Source of the DNA: Thereva unica
Lineage: Eukaryota > Arthropoda > Insecta > Diptera > Therevidae
Assembly (NCBI GenBank): GCA_949987705.1
Contig: OX465282.1
Span: 11,768,501-11,832,500 of the forward strand
Length of the DNA stretch: 64,000 bases
Direction: 5' to 3'
Part shown: positions 31,930 to 43,437 of the stretch, in pieces
Numbering within the stretch: position 1 is the first letter of the stretch
Layout of the letters: each line of letters begins with the position of its first letter
The notes under the pieces: model-generated
What the model saw: the letters and a program-made list of their open reading frames with translations, nothing else
What the model was told of the DNA's origin: nothing
Databases searched by the model: none
Translations under genes and position numbers: made by a program

Positions 31930-32700
31930 ATGATATGGTCAAATCTCGTAGGCGCTGTAGAGAGCAGTCTTCCTCTATGCATATATTTTCAGAAAGCATT
32001 GAGATACATATTTTGCGATTTGGAATAGTTATTCCATCGAAAACCCTCTGTTTGTGTTACGCCTAGGAGGTTAAGAGATGAGCCAGCCGTTAAACTCAAC
32101 TCAGTTCTTTAGGACCAAGTCGGCTTCAATAAATAGTTTGGTTTTGGTTAGTAGAGCTGAACATAATTATGCAAAAGAGAACGGAAATATTTAGAACAAA
32201 TCAGACCAGGCTCAACGAAGTGAAGAGTGCTGGGGTTCAGGTGTATTATTATATCGGAGACAGACTGGCACCCTTAATCAGGATTTTGATGTCAAAATGA
32301 CGTAGACCCATATAAAAGATATGGAAACACGATGGAGTCTACGTCATTCCGACGACATAAGTGTTCTAGTGTTTCGAGGGTATTCGCCACACAGGAAGGT
32401 GATCAGTAGATCTTTTCGATCTAAGCCCGTACTTGTTGTCGGTTGGTTGATAGGCTATTAGGTTGGTTTTCAAAAGCTTACATTGACTATAGTCACCATG
32501 ATTAAGTATGGGCTGAACGCGAACTGAATTCCAGAAGTCTAGTTTAACTCTACAGAAATATGATAGAGTGGAGTATGCACAGAAGACATTTGGGGGTAAG
32601 AGGTCCAGTCCAGTGGATCTTTTGTCATTGAGCTCCTTGAGATGTCTTCATACTTCGCGAGTTCTGAGAAAAATCTCCTTCAATGAGTGAGCGACTAAAC
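31930..32700 (-). pseudogene. LINE-A reverse transcriptase relic
   Basis: The minus strand follows the well-preserved LINE-A copy at 57.1-58.7 kb in order but is badly decayed. At 32590-32690 it encodes IFLRTREV..HLKELNDKRSTGLD, equivalent to VFFRTREVYRCLKELDVNKSTGPDN. At 32430-32470 it gives NLIAYQPTDNKY for NLLINDRQYGFRH, at 32130-32170 FSSTNQNQTIY for FNPSKTKYCL, and at 32010-32110 SSLNLLGVTQTEGFRWNNYS for PSLHILGVTLAKDLRWNDH. The region around the catalytic FADD is missing or unreadable. A SINE abuts its upstream side at about 32705. Confidence 0.7.
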
Positions 32701-32705
32701 TAGTT

Positions 32706-33128
32706 CTCAGTAAAGGCCCTTTATACTGTTGACAATCTATTTATTTCGTATAGAGTGCAATGCCGAACAGCAGCTCTAGTCGGGGAGGAAGGAACTGGCA
32801 CAACCTACTCGCCATATTTTTTTTAGTCCACCTACTACCAACCATTACTATCGCGAATTTGACATCGGGACACTCGCTGAGTCTTATGCCTCCTGAAACG
32901 AGTTGGATCTCATCAACCAACCGATGGCATGCGCTTTGTTGGAGCGGGGATGGGCTAAGGAAGGCTATGACAAGAGGAATTAGGAATGTATAGAGGGAAG
33001 AAGAAAGAAGGAAAGTTATGTAGGTGGGAAAGTGGAAAAGGCGAAGGACCGTGGGGCTGGCCGGGATTCGAACCCGGGTCCTCTGGGATGGTAGCCTCAC
33101 GCCTTACTCCCTAGGCTACCGAGGCCCC
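32706..33128 (-). mobile_element. tRNA-derived SINE, near full length
   Basis: Read on the minus strand from 33128, it starts GGGGGCCTCGGTAGCCTAGG. The A box (TAGCCTAGGGAGTAAGG) and a perfect B box (GGTTCGAATCCC at 33061-33077) identify a tRNA-derived head transcribed by RNA polymerase III. The head is followed by a body of about 330 bp containing CCCACCTACATAACTTTCC, CTCGTTTCAGGAGGCATAA and TATAAAGGGCCTTTACTGAG near the 3' end. The copy at 59.27-59.70 kb has the same order and very similar sequence in the opposite orientation. It encodes no protein and would need a LINE for mobility. No clear target duplication was found. ORFs across it are not genes. Confidence 0.85.
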
Positions 33129-33374
33129 CTAGGTGTGTTGTCGTTAGTACGATCTGAGGTCCAATTACCGCTTTGGCGCCCAGATCTCATGTACCTAAAG
33201 TTGTTTGACGAACTATTGGACTGCCAGCTTACTGCTTGGCTAGTTAGTCCTATTTCTGTAGCAGCTTACTTCTCAACGTTTCATCGACTGATTATAGGAG
33301 CACCTCTATAACTTCTATAGGCGAATTTTTGGGCCTTGATGATGATCATAAGTTCGTTATTAAACCATTATTTT

Positions 33375-33570
33375 AGAGGTAGCCCTAATAAGGCATCCTG
33401 CCGGCTTAACCGGTTAATAATAGGGTACCATATTTCCGCTTAGGTCGGGTCTTCATCTAGCGGTCGGTGCACCTTCTTGTTCACCTGGTAGTCTGATACT
33501 GTTGGCGTCACAGCCTTTGTCGGCTGGTTAGTGGGATTCACTTGTTTCAGGAGGCATAACACTCCAACAA
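33375..33570 (+). repeat. unnamed repeat A, copy 2
   Basis: Matches 17345-17530 in order. The 3' portion, GGGATTCACTTGTTTCAGG then AGGCATAA, is shared with the SINE body at 59.49 kb. This suggests a second, related SINE family, or a shared core domain. Confidence 0.6.
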
Positions 33571-33594
33571 GACTGTCTCTCGCTAGCCCTGACG

Positions 33595-33815
33595 GTTGTG
33601 ACTTACCCGGCTAATGAACTCAAATAACATCCATTAGTTCAAACGCGAGGCTCACTGCCTTCTCCTTATGCATCCACCAGACTACGCTTAACATTTTCTA
33701 TTCTTTTTCTACTTTCAGGTCAAGCTTACTACTAGACCAGTCTCCATGAGTTGAACGACATGACGGTCTAGTGGTACAAAAGGTGATTCCTGAGCTTGAT
33801 CATGCCACATAAAAA
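33595..33815 (+). pseudogene. LINE-A 3' end
   Basis: Contains the decayed C-terminal segment (AACATCCATTAGTTCAAACG) and a good copy of the 3' untranslated region: CTTACTACTAGACCAG, GACATGACGG, TGGTACAAAAGGTGATTCC and GCCACATAAAAAAAA. It ends in the poly-A tail, so the insertion is in plus orientation. Confidence 0.75.
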
Positions 33816-36585
33816 AAATCCTAGGCCTTATGGATTAAGTATGAATGGATCCGGAATGAACTAACGCATATGTGGTGACACAAACAGCGCCAAACTATGT
33901 GTTCTTCCTGGAAAAACACAAGTCCCAGTCAGTTGGTTTTAGAGAGCGGATGAGCCCTAACCAGTTGGCTTTTCTATAGTTATATCGCTTCAAAATCCTG
34001 AAAACCATGAAATTATTTCCCTACAAAGTGTTATTGGTTCCTCTTTTTTTAAATTTATACCGTTCGTAATAATCTCAAACATTATAAAAATACTGCCTGT
34101 ATTAACCCCAGCTATAATATATTCTAGCATCTACTTACAATAATGTTTGCCACCATCAGTAACGAAAAAATTACATTTCTGCTTGGTATATTTATTTATT
34201 TTTTTATTTATATATATTTTTTGCTCTTTCTAAAAACATATCAAACTTCCGTAAAATTAGGGCAAAGGTATACCCCCGCAGGTATATCCAATTCCGGAAA
34301 CAGGAACAACCCCAATAAATCATTTTTTTTTAGTCAATACCCAATCCGATCGTATATATCCGTCGTCGTGCGAATGAATATAAGGGCACACATGACTAGC
34401 AGCAGAAATCGACCCCATGAACCGGAAGGAGTAAGATTTGCTGCCTTTTACCATTGGGACCCCCTTTTACTGATAGTTGCCGAATGTCGAGAATTTCATG
34501 ATTTATGCCATCGGTCCAAGGATATCCGTAATTCAGTTTTTCTTTTTTTTTTTGGTTTAGAGTGTTGTGGTGTTTGTGTATTTAATACATTCAAAAAAAT
34601 AAAAAGGAAATGATGAAAAAACGAACAGAAAACCATTATCGCGAGAAACGGCCTCTAGTTTCCTTTTTGGCTAACTAACGTGTACTGGGAGGACACTAGA
34701 GGGGTGATTTTTTAAACCCATTTTTTCTTCATTTCTTAGAGGAACCCTAAGAGATAGGGTGTGCAGGGGTGTGCCGAAAGTATGTTTGTGTGTGTGAGAG
34801 AGAAAGAGAATGACACGGAATAGGTCAAAAAACGAAACCGCATGAATTCCGTTATAAAAAAGAGAGAAAGTGAAAATCGGTTGCCTGGCGAAGCAACAGT
34901 AACCAGGGATGATCCTTCAAAATCACATATTCAAGAAGGATAACCTTTTTCTTGACTTTCTCGAATGGAAGCTGGTAAGCCATAAATAAAGTCCTCAAGT
35001 GTTAAAGCCCTGAAGGATCCCTTTTATCCTTCAAAAAAGGATGTGTAATCATGGGCTCAGGTAAACTTAACTTCGGGTCAACATCACCGAGCAGGCAGGC
35101 AGCCTCACCAGCAGCAGCAGCAGCAGAGGCAGCAGCAAAAGCAGAGCACATCCTAACCACGTCCTTCGGGGATAATGTAACAAGGAAGAAAACACATTCA
35201 CATATCCCTCCCTCACTCCCACTCACCCCGCCCACCCCCACACACAATCCAGCAAACAATATGAAAAGAGTAAGAGAGGCACGAATTTAACTGTTAACAC
35301 GTGACCCAAACTCCTTCGTCATATCCTTTTCATACTGATTTAAGGATATCACTCTCAATAAGGATCCCATAAATTTTTATTTATTGCTGTCAGATTGTGA
35401 GTGCCACTGGTGAAGCGGCAGCGGCATGGTAGGAACGGGCCCCGACATACATATACCGAACAATTCAGACCTGATTTGATGGATCCATTAAGATAAGACC
35501 GACACCAAAAAGGAGCTAAGAAAAAAAAAATAATAATAATAAAAATAAATAAAAATAAATAAAGGACGAAGCGGGAGCGCGCACACGGTTTCATGTCCTT
35601 TTTCTTCCTCGGGGATCCGATTTCTAATCAAATTCTATTTTTTTTTTTTTTTTTTTCAAATTGAAAAGGACGAAAGTGGATTTCTTTGGTTAGATACTGG
35701 CATTAAGTACTCGATGCGGTCGCCTTTGGGAGTGTTATATACATATAAATATATATTTTTTTAAGAGGGGATCGTTTTCACATTATTCGTGATTTGTGTC
35801 ATAATCAGCTTTGATTATCGATGGTGGGGGTGATTATGGCGGCAGCTGTGATGGTGGTTCCTTTATGTTCGGATTGTGGAGGCCATTGAAGATACCCCTT
35901 TCTTGATAAGTTCTATTGAAGTGCATAAAGGAATGAATCAGATAAATCAGTTAATCAGTTTGTTTAGCTTTTGAAAAAGGGGAACAAATACACCGGGGTA
36001 GATAATATATTTTGAGGCGTCTTATGGGGAGTGATGTGCAATCGGATGGCAAATCCACGGATATGACGCCTCCCAGCTGTATAATGACTTATCCTGATTC
36101 GGAGGCTCTGTCAGAATGAACCGTTCCTGGGGTCAGCATTGGAATGGGCTATTTCTGCACTCATCAGTTTGGTAAAGTGGCCCCTTGCTGAACGGGGTTT
36201 GATGAAACAAACCGAACACTGGAGGAGCGCGCTTGGAGTGGTCAACTCTAAGCTGTTCCTTTTCTTGTATCGTCTTTTAACGCGCCTAAGGTAATGCTGG
36301 AGCGTGGTAGAAACGAATACAGAACACAAGTGCTTAATGTCAGGAACCTAGTTGTCTTGATTACTTGATAGGCTTTACAGATTTGTTAGAATAAGGAATG
36401 AACACACGCATTCCAGAAAGTATTATTTACGGAGACCGGCTGAGGCTGCGTTAGTACTATCAAAACACGAATCCCAGTCTTAAAAAATGCGAATAAACTC
36501 CAACCAGTTGGGGGGCGGGTAGTGCGAGCCAGTTGGTTGAAGAGCTGTAACGGTGGGGGCATTAAATTGATGTAGAAAATTAGCC
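33816..36585. other. gene-free island, AGGAT-rich
   Basis: No supported gene. An Ala-rich frame at 35051-35290 (ASPAAAAAEAAAKAEHILTTSFGD), running through a CAG repeat (35106-35145), is the most exon-like piece, but it lacks splice or family support. Between 34.9 and 35.4 kb there are about nine AGGAT/ATCCT copies, with AAGGACGA motifs at 35562 and 35666. The 156-codon ORF at 34143 is low complexity. Confidence 0.4.
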
Positions 36586-36589
36586 CTGT

Positions 36590-36860
36590 CTTTTTTTTTT
36601 GTGGCAAGAAGAAGCTTAGGAGTCAAACTTTGTACTATTAGTCCGTCATGTCTTACAAGTCATGGTGCAATGTATAGTAGTAAGCTTGATCTGAAGGAAA
36701 GATGAGATAGGATAGGTTAGGGGTCTGGAGGGTGCATGCGTAGATGTCGATGAACCTTGCGTTTGAACTCTGAGATGTTATATGAGCTCGGAAACACCGA
36801 CTGTGGAAGAGAGTTCCACAATCGAGTTGTTCTATTTATAAACGAACTGCTAAAACGTAA
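36590..36860 (-). pseudogene. LINE-A 3' end
   Basis: On the minus strand it encodes FINRTTRLWNSLPQSVFPSSYNISEFKRKVHRH (36735-36840), matching the C-terminus at 43.8 kb. The 3' untranslated region is on the left, with TAGTCCGTCATGTC and CATGGTGCAATGTATAG, ending in a T run at 36592-36601, which is the poly-A tail of a minus-strand insertion. A short tandem duplication containing AAAACGTAATGTGCGT lies just upstream (36852-36912). Confidence 0.75.
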
Positions 36861-37089
36861 TGTGCGTGAAGGGGAAAAAATGTGCGTGAAGGGTAAAACG
36901 TAATGTGCGTCTACTCGATAATCCGAGGTACCGATTGGGAGTAAACATCGATGAAATATCGCATTGAATGGGAAGTAAGATGTAGGTAAGGTTAGATGTA
37001 TTCCTAGACTTGCGAAGACCTGGAATATCGTAAACTAATGTTTGATGAAGGCAGGAAGAAAACACACAGAGACGGTTAAATCCCAAACC

Positions 37090-37905
37090 TGTACTTAATA
37101 CAGATACTTCCTCAACCTTGGATCAATAATATCAGCCGAAAACAGCAGCATACCTAAAGCCAAGCGTTCGGTGTTTTTGTAGACAAGGTACTTTGTTTTA
37201 CTTTCGTTAATGTGCAGTCCCAGATTTCCTACCACATGCTCAATCTGAGTGAAAGCTTTTTGTACAGCTGTTGTTGTTTTTCCAATGATGTCAATGTCAT
37301 CTGCGTAAGCCAGTAATTTGGTGGACTTGTGGAGGATTTTACCCCTTGATGTCACGCCCGAATCTCGGATCACTTTCTCCAACGCCAGCTTGAAAAGGAG
37401 GCAGGCCAGACCATTCCCTTGTCGGAGTCCATTATAGATATGTATTGGTCTGGAAAGTGTTCCGAATACCTTTGCTTGGCTTGACACATTGGTCATGGTC
37501 AACCTACATAGTCTTGTCAGTTTGGTGGGGATGCCGAATCTCTCATGGCTTTGTAGATTTCTACTCTGGCTATGCTATCATAGGCGGCTTTAAAGTCTAT
37601 AAAGAGGAGTTGAATTGAATTGAAACTCTACACATTTTTCCATAGCCTGTCTGAAGGTGAAAATCTGTTCGGTCATTGATTCGCCTGGGCTGAAGCCACA
37701 CTGGTATTGGCCTATGGTGTTTCTGGCGTATGGGGCCATCCTGTTTTGTAGGATAGCAGAGAATATCCTATACACGGTACTCAACAACGTTATACCGCGA
37801 TAATTAGAGCACGCTGTCATTTTCTCCAGTCTTCTGGCATCACTTCCTGTAGGCCCTCCATATTTTACCAGCTCCGCTTCTATGCCGTCTGCACCCGAGG
37901 CCTAG
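37090..37905 (-). pseudogene. LINE-E reverse transcriptase with YADD active site
   Basis: Minus-strand frames together cover most of a reverse transcriptase unlike LINE-A or LINE-D. In order: SGADGIEAELVKYGG (about 37890), CSNYRGITLLSTVYRIFSAIL and IGQYQCGFSPGESMTEQIFTFRQAME (37590-37820), LFIDFKAAYDSI (about 37590, first catalytic Asp), NGLRQGNGLACLLFKLALEKVIRDS and KLLAYADDIDIIG (catalytic YADD, about 37310), ending GLHINESKTKYLV. Family members have GLRQGD; here it is GLRQGN. The part between the endonuclease linker and CSNYRG is shortened: EVMPEDWRK meets a stop right before TACSNYRG. Frame breaks at about 37510-37590 and 37820 make it inactive. Clade not assigned. Confidence 0.8.
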
Positions 37906-38620
37906 TTACCACTATAGCTATAGTTACCAGTGACCACCGCTAGGAGCCTATGATCGCACTTCCATCAGTCCGAAATAGGTGCGGGATGTGCATGGTATGC
38001 TACATGTTATTCCCCCTATTCCTATTCAATTAGAGGAAACCTATAACCCAATAACCAGCCCTCTAAAAGGGCTCAAAGCATCAGTAAAGCGCAAGCCAAA
38101 AGAAGAAATTAAGCCAAAGAAAATTGATTAACTATCTGGTAGCCTTCTTAGGGATTATACTGATGATGGTGGTGGCGAGAATGAAGAGAAGGTGGAGTCA
38201 AGTAGTATGCCCTTCTGAGTTATTATTGATTAGGTTGATGAAGACGATGACTACTTTGACACATCTAGGAGGACGTTTTCGAAAATTTTACAAAGAAGAG
38301 ATACATGAATGGTATTACGAATTAGATGTCGTGAAGACATTCAATGTCAAGCAATTGGTACATATACTTCGTAGGATCTTTTTTCGGAAATAGTTTTACT
38401 ATGAGATTTGCCGTAAGGGGGTAGATAGAAGGTCGGGTGAAAGGATGGGGTAGTTCACATCTCCTGAAGATTAGGGATTTCATTTTGAATAACATGAGAT
38501 CGTAACCCGTAATTTTGGAGAGAGCGGTTTGAGTAATAGACGGAGCCGAATTAGTGACTAAGTAGTAAGTAATGCTATGGAGTGCCTGCAGCTTTCTCCT
38601 TGCTTACAACGTTATGATTT
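37906..38620. other. no supported gene
   Basis: Contains CTATAGCTATAG flanked by TACCA-type motifs (37915-37945), a short palindrome. The ORF 38124-38393 has no recognisable family. Confidence 0.35.
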
Positions 38621-38621
38621 A

Positions 38622-38822
38622 TGTCCGTGGTGCGGGGTTTGTGTCCATGGTATCGTGAGAGCTTTTGGTGTGTCGAGGTATACAATGGGTGCCTTTGCGA
38701 AGATCCAAACCAAAATGTATACCCCCAGACACCAAAAGCACTTACCACACCATGGACACAAACCTCATTGCACACCTTCAGGCATTAAAAGATCTCACCA
38801 AACCACGGACACAACCCCTACC
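38622..38822. repeat. foldback repeat around TTTGTGTCCATGG
   Basis: GGGGTTTGTGTCCATGGT, TTTTGGTGT and GGTATACA on the left are matched in reverse order and complement by TGTATACC, ACACCAAAA and ACACCATGGACACAAACC on the right, across about 25 nt. Outer motifs GTCCGTGGT and ACCACGGAC pair again. No other copy is seen in the window. Confidence 0.7.
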
Positions 38823-38829
38823 CCTCAGC

Positions 38830-41250
38830 TTGTTAGCAAGGGTGTGCTGCGGGTCAAAGAGGTGTGCAGAAAAACCATAGCCTTACTACTTAACTAAGCC
38901 CTTCAGTGGTGAGTATTATTTCCGATTGTTTCTAAATGTGGAATATACATATATATTGACCGCAGATTCTCTCGCAAAACGACATATTCAATCATATCGA
39001 TTTGCACCTTCCGAATGCCGAATAGACACACCCCTCCCCATCCAAACTCAATTTAATATAGACAAATTCAAGCGTCAAGTCAATTCGACAAAAACCCTAT
39101 TGACCATTCCGCAACAATGCCAGCTTTATGCAACAATTAACTTTAATTACAGCTTCCACTCCATCCACTTTTGTGTGGGTACCGACGGTTTCAATAATTT
39201 CGTATTCCCTGCTTAATATTCAAAACGGTGAAACAAAATTCAATCAATTAACATTCATGAATATTACCACTAACAAATATCCATATCCTTCAACCTTTTC
39301 GCATAAAAAAAATAGTATCCCTTTATGTCTGAAGAAACTCCCGCCCGCCCTTCCATAGTAATTTGTCCGTTCCCAATATAAATGCATCCGCGCCGCCATC
39401 ATATAGCTGGGGAGAGACGAGCATCATCATCAGCAACGGCAAAACGCAATGTTACCTGCAAAAATAACGATCAATCTACCTCTCTGTGAGAGTCCTGTTC
39501 GCTGATTACACCAAAAACGTGGGTATTTAATAGTCTACAAAGTCCAGTCGAGGAATGCTCCTGCCACATAAAACCATCAAGGGATTGTTTTCAAATCGTC
39601 AGCGGTACGCGATTTTATTTATTATTCATGGGAGCAAATTAAATCACCTAACGCGTGCACAGCACAGGATTTTATCGTCCTTGCAGCAGTGAAATTCAGC
39701 TTTACCAGGATTGGCACGACGGCGGCGGCAATGGTTACTACCGCTCATGTCTATATCCTTCTGGTTCATATGTATTGCACTATGCTTGGAGAGGATCCTT
39801 AGCGTTTCACCGCCGTTATGCTTCTACAACCTTTGTGAATTGCCAGACAAGAATGTTACTTCTGTGTGTAAAAAAATATATATGTATGTATAGATGTAGA
39901 GAGAAAGAGAACGGTCCCAGCAAGGATATTGTGAAGCGACCAAAAATATTTCATCATCAAAGTGTGCATTCACAGTGCAAAAAGTTGGAGGAGAGAGGAT
40001 CATAACTGCGAGATGGAAATTGCATCAAAATTGGCAGGTTTTGATGAAAGGATATTGCTTGAGTCCTTTGAGGGTACATCACAATTTTTTATTTTATTTT
40101 TTGCACTCCAAACCCCTAGAAGAAAAAAGTCCTTTTGACCTTCGTCACTTTGAAGTGTTAAAATTGCATAGCTAGAGGCTTTTCCTGTCTGAATCACTTT
40201 CGATGGAGAAGTCACAGGAATTCCTTCTTTTTCTTTTTGGTGTGTGTTCACAAGGATATGTATGTGTATATATTTTTGTGAATGCAGTTGCAAGACGATT
40301 TAAAAGCACATCATCCATCTCTTTTGGTATCAACACATCATCAATTCTTCCTTCGTCGGGGGGAAAAAAGTGCCCCTATAACTATGCACGACCAATATTC
40401 ACTTATATAGTGTAGGTGGAGGGGATGGAAGAGATGCACAATGAAAATGACAACAGCAGCATCGCCGGCCAAACATTTACCATACCATACTATATATACT
40501 ATGGTAAAGCTACAAGAGATGCGGGGTACCAGATGAAAATTCTGCAGTGCCATCAGAGTCCCATTTGCATGTGCAGGGTGAATCGTTTATTAGATATTCC
40601 GGGAATATAGCGCTTCGCAAGCTATTCATCCCCTAATTACAAATTGAAATATGGAAATGTCCCAATTAACCAATTCTGTATGAGGTCTGGGGTATCCTTT
40701 GTGTTTGGGGTTTTAGAGAGAGGGAAAATGTACCGCAATCAGAATTATGTGTGCGGCGACACTAGACTATAAACGAATTGCATAGCATGAGTGGTGGGGG
40801 TGGAGGATAGTTAAAATAGGCGGAGAGGGTTCAAAGTTTTGCTACGATGAAAAAGGGGCATATGGATGCCTATGCAAATTTTCGACCAACGACCATTCTG
40901 CGGCACTTTGGACGAACGGTGGTGGAGTTGTATTAAAGTCTATGTTAGGAAGAAAAATCTTTTCAATTTAGTTTCCTTTTTCTTTTTTTAAACTTTTTTT
41001 TTGGTGAGAACTGAAAGAGAATTAGGTTTATGCTAAAGAAAATTTAAGAATAGCATTATCAGAAAATTTCGTAATAGTTTTATTCCTCTTAAGAACACTG
41101 TTGAACCAAAGAGTTCGCACCCGGTTGTATAATGCCTTATCTTGAAATGGAGGCTCAGGCAGGAAGGACCATCCCTTTCTGGCCATATTCGTAGGAAACT
41201 TGGAAATTGTGGTTCTGATGCTATATGCAACAGCTCAAAGCTGGAGAGGG
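38830..41250. other. gene-free island, AGGAT-rich
   Basis: No supported exon. Between 39.28 and 40.26 kb there are about ten AGGAT/ATCCT sites, several as CAAGGATAT or AAAGGATAT. Overlapping ORFs of 60-116 codons show no family features. Confidence 0.4.
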
Positions 41251-41251
41251 A

Positions 41252-41368
41252 TCTCAGAGGTACCTCATCCTCCTCAGAGGTACCTCATCCTCCTCCAAGG
41301 TACCTCATCCCCTTAGAGTACCTCTTCCTTATCAGTGGTACTTCATTCTCCTCAGAGGTATCTCATCG
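41252..41368. repeat. minisatellite, 20-bp unit TCAGAGGTACCTCATCCTCC
   Basis: About six units, the first two perfect or nearly so and the rest progressively changed. Each contains the palindrome AGGTACCT or a decayed form of it. Confidence 0.85.
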
Positions 41369-41379
41369 GCTCCGCAATC

Positions 41380-42480
41380 GAGAACAACACTCTAGGTAAC
41401 TGGCGGAAATGTTGCAGAAGTACCTGCCCAGATTGAAGGCCTAGCAGAAAAAAATTATCTGGCGCCACTAAAAGGAAGAGGACCAAGGCAAGGAAGTTCG
41501 AAGTGATATTAAGGATTAAGCACGCGAATCGTGCTTTCGTAAACTCAGGATGGTTTTCAGGGAGGCCACAAAAAGAAGATCCAGATAGCCGCCGTTTTAC
41601 CAAGCTTCGGAACCCCTCAGAAATTTGGAAGCACCAGCTCTACTACCCTCTAAGAGAGAGTGTCCCATGCCGGATCAATCTGGTGGCAGCGGCGAGAACA
41701 TTCTCCTAAGGAGCCTGGAGCAGGAAAAAAGGATTAGCTATAAAGACCTTCCATACCGGGATCGTCATCGCAGTGATCGCAAAACCAAATTGACGAAGGA
41801 TCAATCCTCCTCAATTTGTGCTACATTCTGACTGAGGTGTACGAAAGTCGTGAAGGCGAATACTTACTTCAGTTTTGGGGTATAAAGATGGCAGGAGATT
41901 CATTGAGATCACCTGTGCCTGCCAATCCCCGAGCTGGCGAATGTTGGCGCGTTACCGGTTTGGAAGGTCTGCAACGTCAAAATAATAGAGTAAAAGGACC
42001 TTCCTAATTCAAGAGGATCAGTTTCTGGGTTCTGTCCGTTGTAAGGCAACCGAAACAAGTGCTCCGGCAGGATGGCAATCCAAAACCAGAGGGTGTTGTT
42101 GTAGCATGTGACCAGCAGCAAGGTGGATGAAAACGGCGAAGTATCTTGTCGTGGACTTTGTATCGGAGCCATGAGTACCCAACAGCGCTTACAGGCAACC
42201 AGCTACAACAGTACATGAAGCCCTGTCCGGGGCGACTGACAGAACTGAGTCATTTACAATAAGAACTAACTGCTATTTATAGACAAAACGTAGAGAGAAC
42301 TGACTGACATTGGTGAAGGCAAAGATTAATAGCTCGAAAGCAAAAGCATCATTATTTTATGCTTAGCAAACCTTCCCCCATTGACCCACTACCAGCCATA
42401 CAGCTTTGCTATTGGTCGGCGATATTCCAGTATAATAGTCAACATTATAGAATGGATTCCATAAGCCGGAACGTGATCGG
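41380..42480. other. no supported gene
   Basis: Several ORFs of 60-87 codons overlap on both strands without recognisable motifs. Confidence 0.35.
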
Positions 42481-42509
42481 ACTGCATGACTGTTAATATC
42501 CCAAATTTG

Positions 42510-42730
42510 AGCCATGGAGTTCTAAGCTGGACTTTTCCCAAAGTACAGCAACGAGGACTAGTATTGTACACGGATGACTCTAAAACAGGTGTGAGTGCAG
42601 AAGTCTGGAGTGAAAGCATCCGATTCAGTAGAACGATATATCTAGACATTCACTCTGATAATTCTTATGAACACTTAAGAAGGGCCTACAAAAACAAACA
42701 GAGCTTTATAGTCATGGACAGAGTCATTTG
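42510..42730 (+). pseudogene. LINE RNase H fragment
   Basis: The frame reads QQRGLVLYTDDSKTGVSAEVWSESIRF, matching the start of the RNase H domain of I/R1-type LINEs (TDGSKTxxGxGAGVWSE); the normal Gly after the first catalytic Asp is Asp here. The similarity fades after about 60 codons. The flanks carry no other recognisable LINE part. Confidence 0.65.
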
Positions 42731-42734
42731 AGGA

Positions 42735-43435
42735 AGACAAGACTTGGCGATTTTCCAGAATACTCACTGCAAAAAAGCCAACGATCAAAGTGATCTTCAT
42801 TCCGAAGGCAATTAGACGAAGGCACGAAACCCATTGTTTCACACCGCACTTGATCATCTTCTTTTCCCCAGCGGACTCTGTTTTGTGCGACATGGTTAGG
42901 TATAAGTTTCTAAAAACGTAAGAGTACGACAGGATAAAGACAGTCGGTGTAATGTGAAGTGGTAGGCTCATTTGAAAGAATGGAAGAGGATATGATAGGA
43001 AAATGATCCAATATATACAATACGGGAACCCAAGGGTACCCGACTGTAAACAGCGCGATGTGAGTATTCTGAGGAATATCACATATGCTGGGATGAGCCA
43101 TAGAAGAACTGCTGGATACACAGACGCGTTCCAAATTATCGCGAGATAGACCGATTGCGATCATTTCGCAAGCTTTAATCGTTCTTAATTTTTGAGGAAC
43201 GGTGGACTAGAAGGCCGACTTCCAGCGATTAAACCAAACATTCTTTTCTAATGTCAAAGGCTCGAAGCGAACGAGGTTTGACTAGAAGCTATAACTTAAA
43301 GGCAACTGGCACTAAGAAATATACTGCAGATCATCCTACGATCAGTGTTCTGATTTAATTCGTCAGTTCAAGGCCGAATAGAATTCTTTTAATTTAAACA
43401 AGAAAATGGCGGCTTGACCGATTACACAGGCCTGC
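42735..43435. other. no confidently identified feature
   Basis: The minus-strand ORF of 148 codons (42675-43121) is long for this DNA but has no recognisable family, and neither does the overlapping 84-codon minus frame. Confidence 0.3.
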
Positions 43436-43437
43436 AA

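Larger units (their letters stand above)
29790..31930. other. no supported gene; two hairpins
   Basis: No gene supported. The ORF 30807-31112 (101 codons) has no recognisable family. Two hairpins at 30437-30561 and 31200-31240 are listed separately. Confidence 0.4.

Noticed and set aside
32296..32350. TGACGTAGAC/GTCTACGTCA inverted pair as a regulatory site
   Set aside because: Sits within a decayed LINE relic; 12-bp arms with a 29-nt gap can arise by chance.
33050..33128. Functional tRNA gene
   Set aside because: A and B boxes are good, but the acceptor stem pairs poorly and the sequence continues into a repeated SINE body.
32741..33311. ORFs of 77-119 codons on both strands
   Set aside because: They lie over the SINE and are translations of non-coding repeat.
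34143..34613. 156-codon ORF with a hydrophobic start
   Set aside because: Composition follows the local T-rich DNA; no family motif, no conserved start context.
42675..43121. 148-codon minus-strand ORF
   Set aside because: No recognisable family; length alone is weak evidence in 64 kb.
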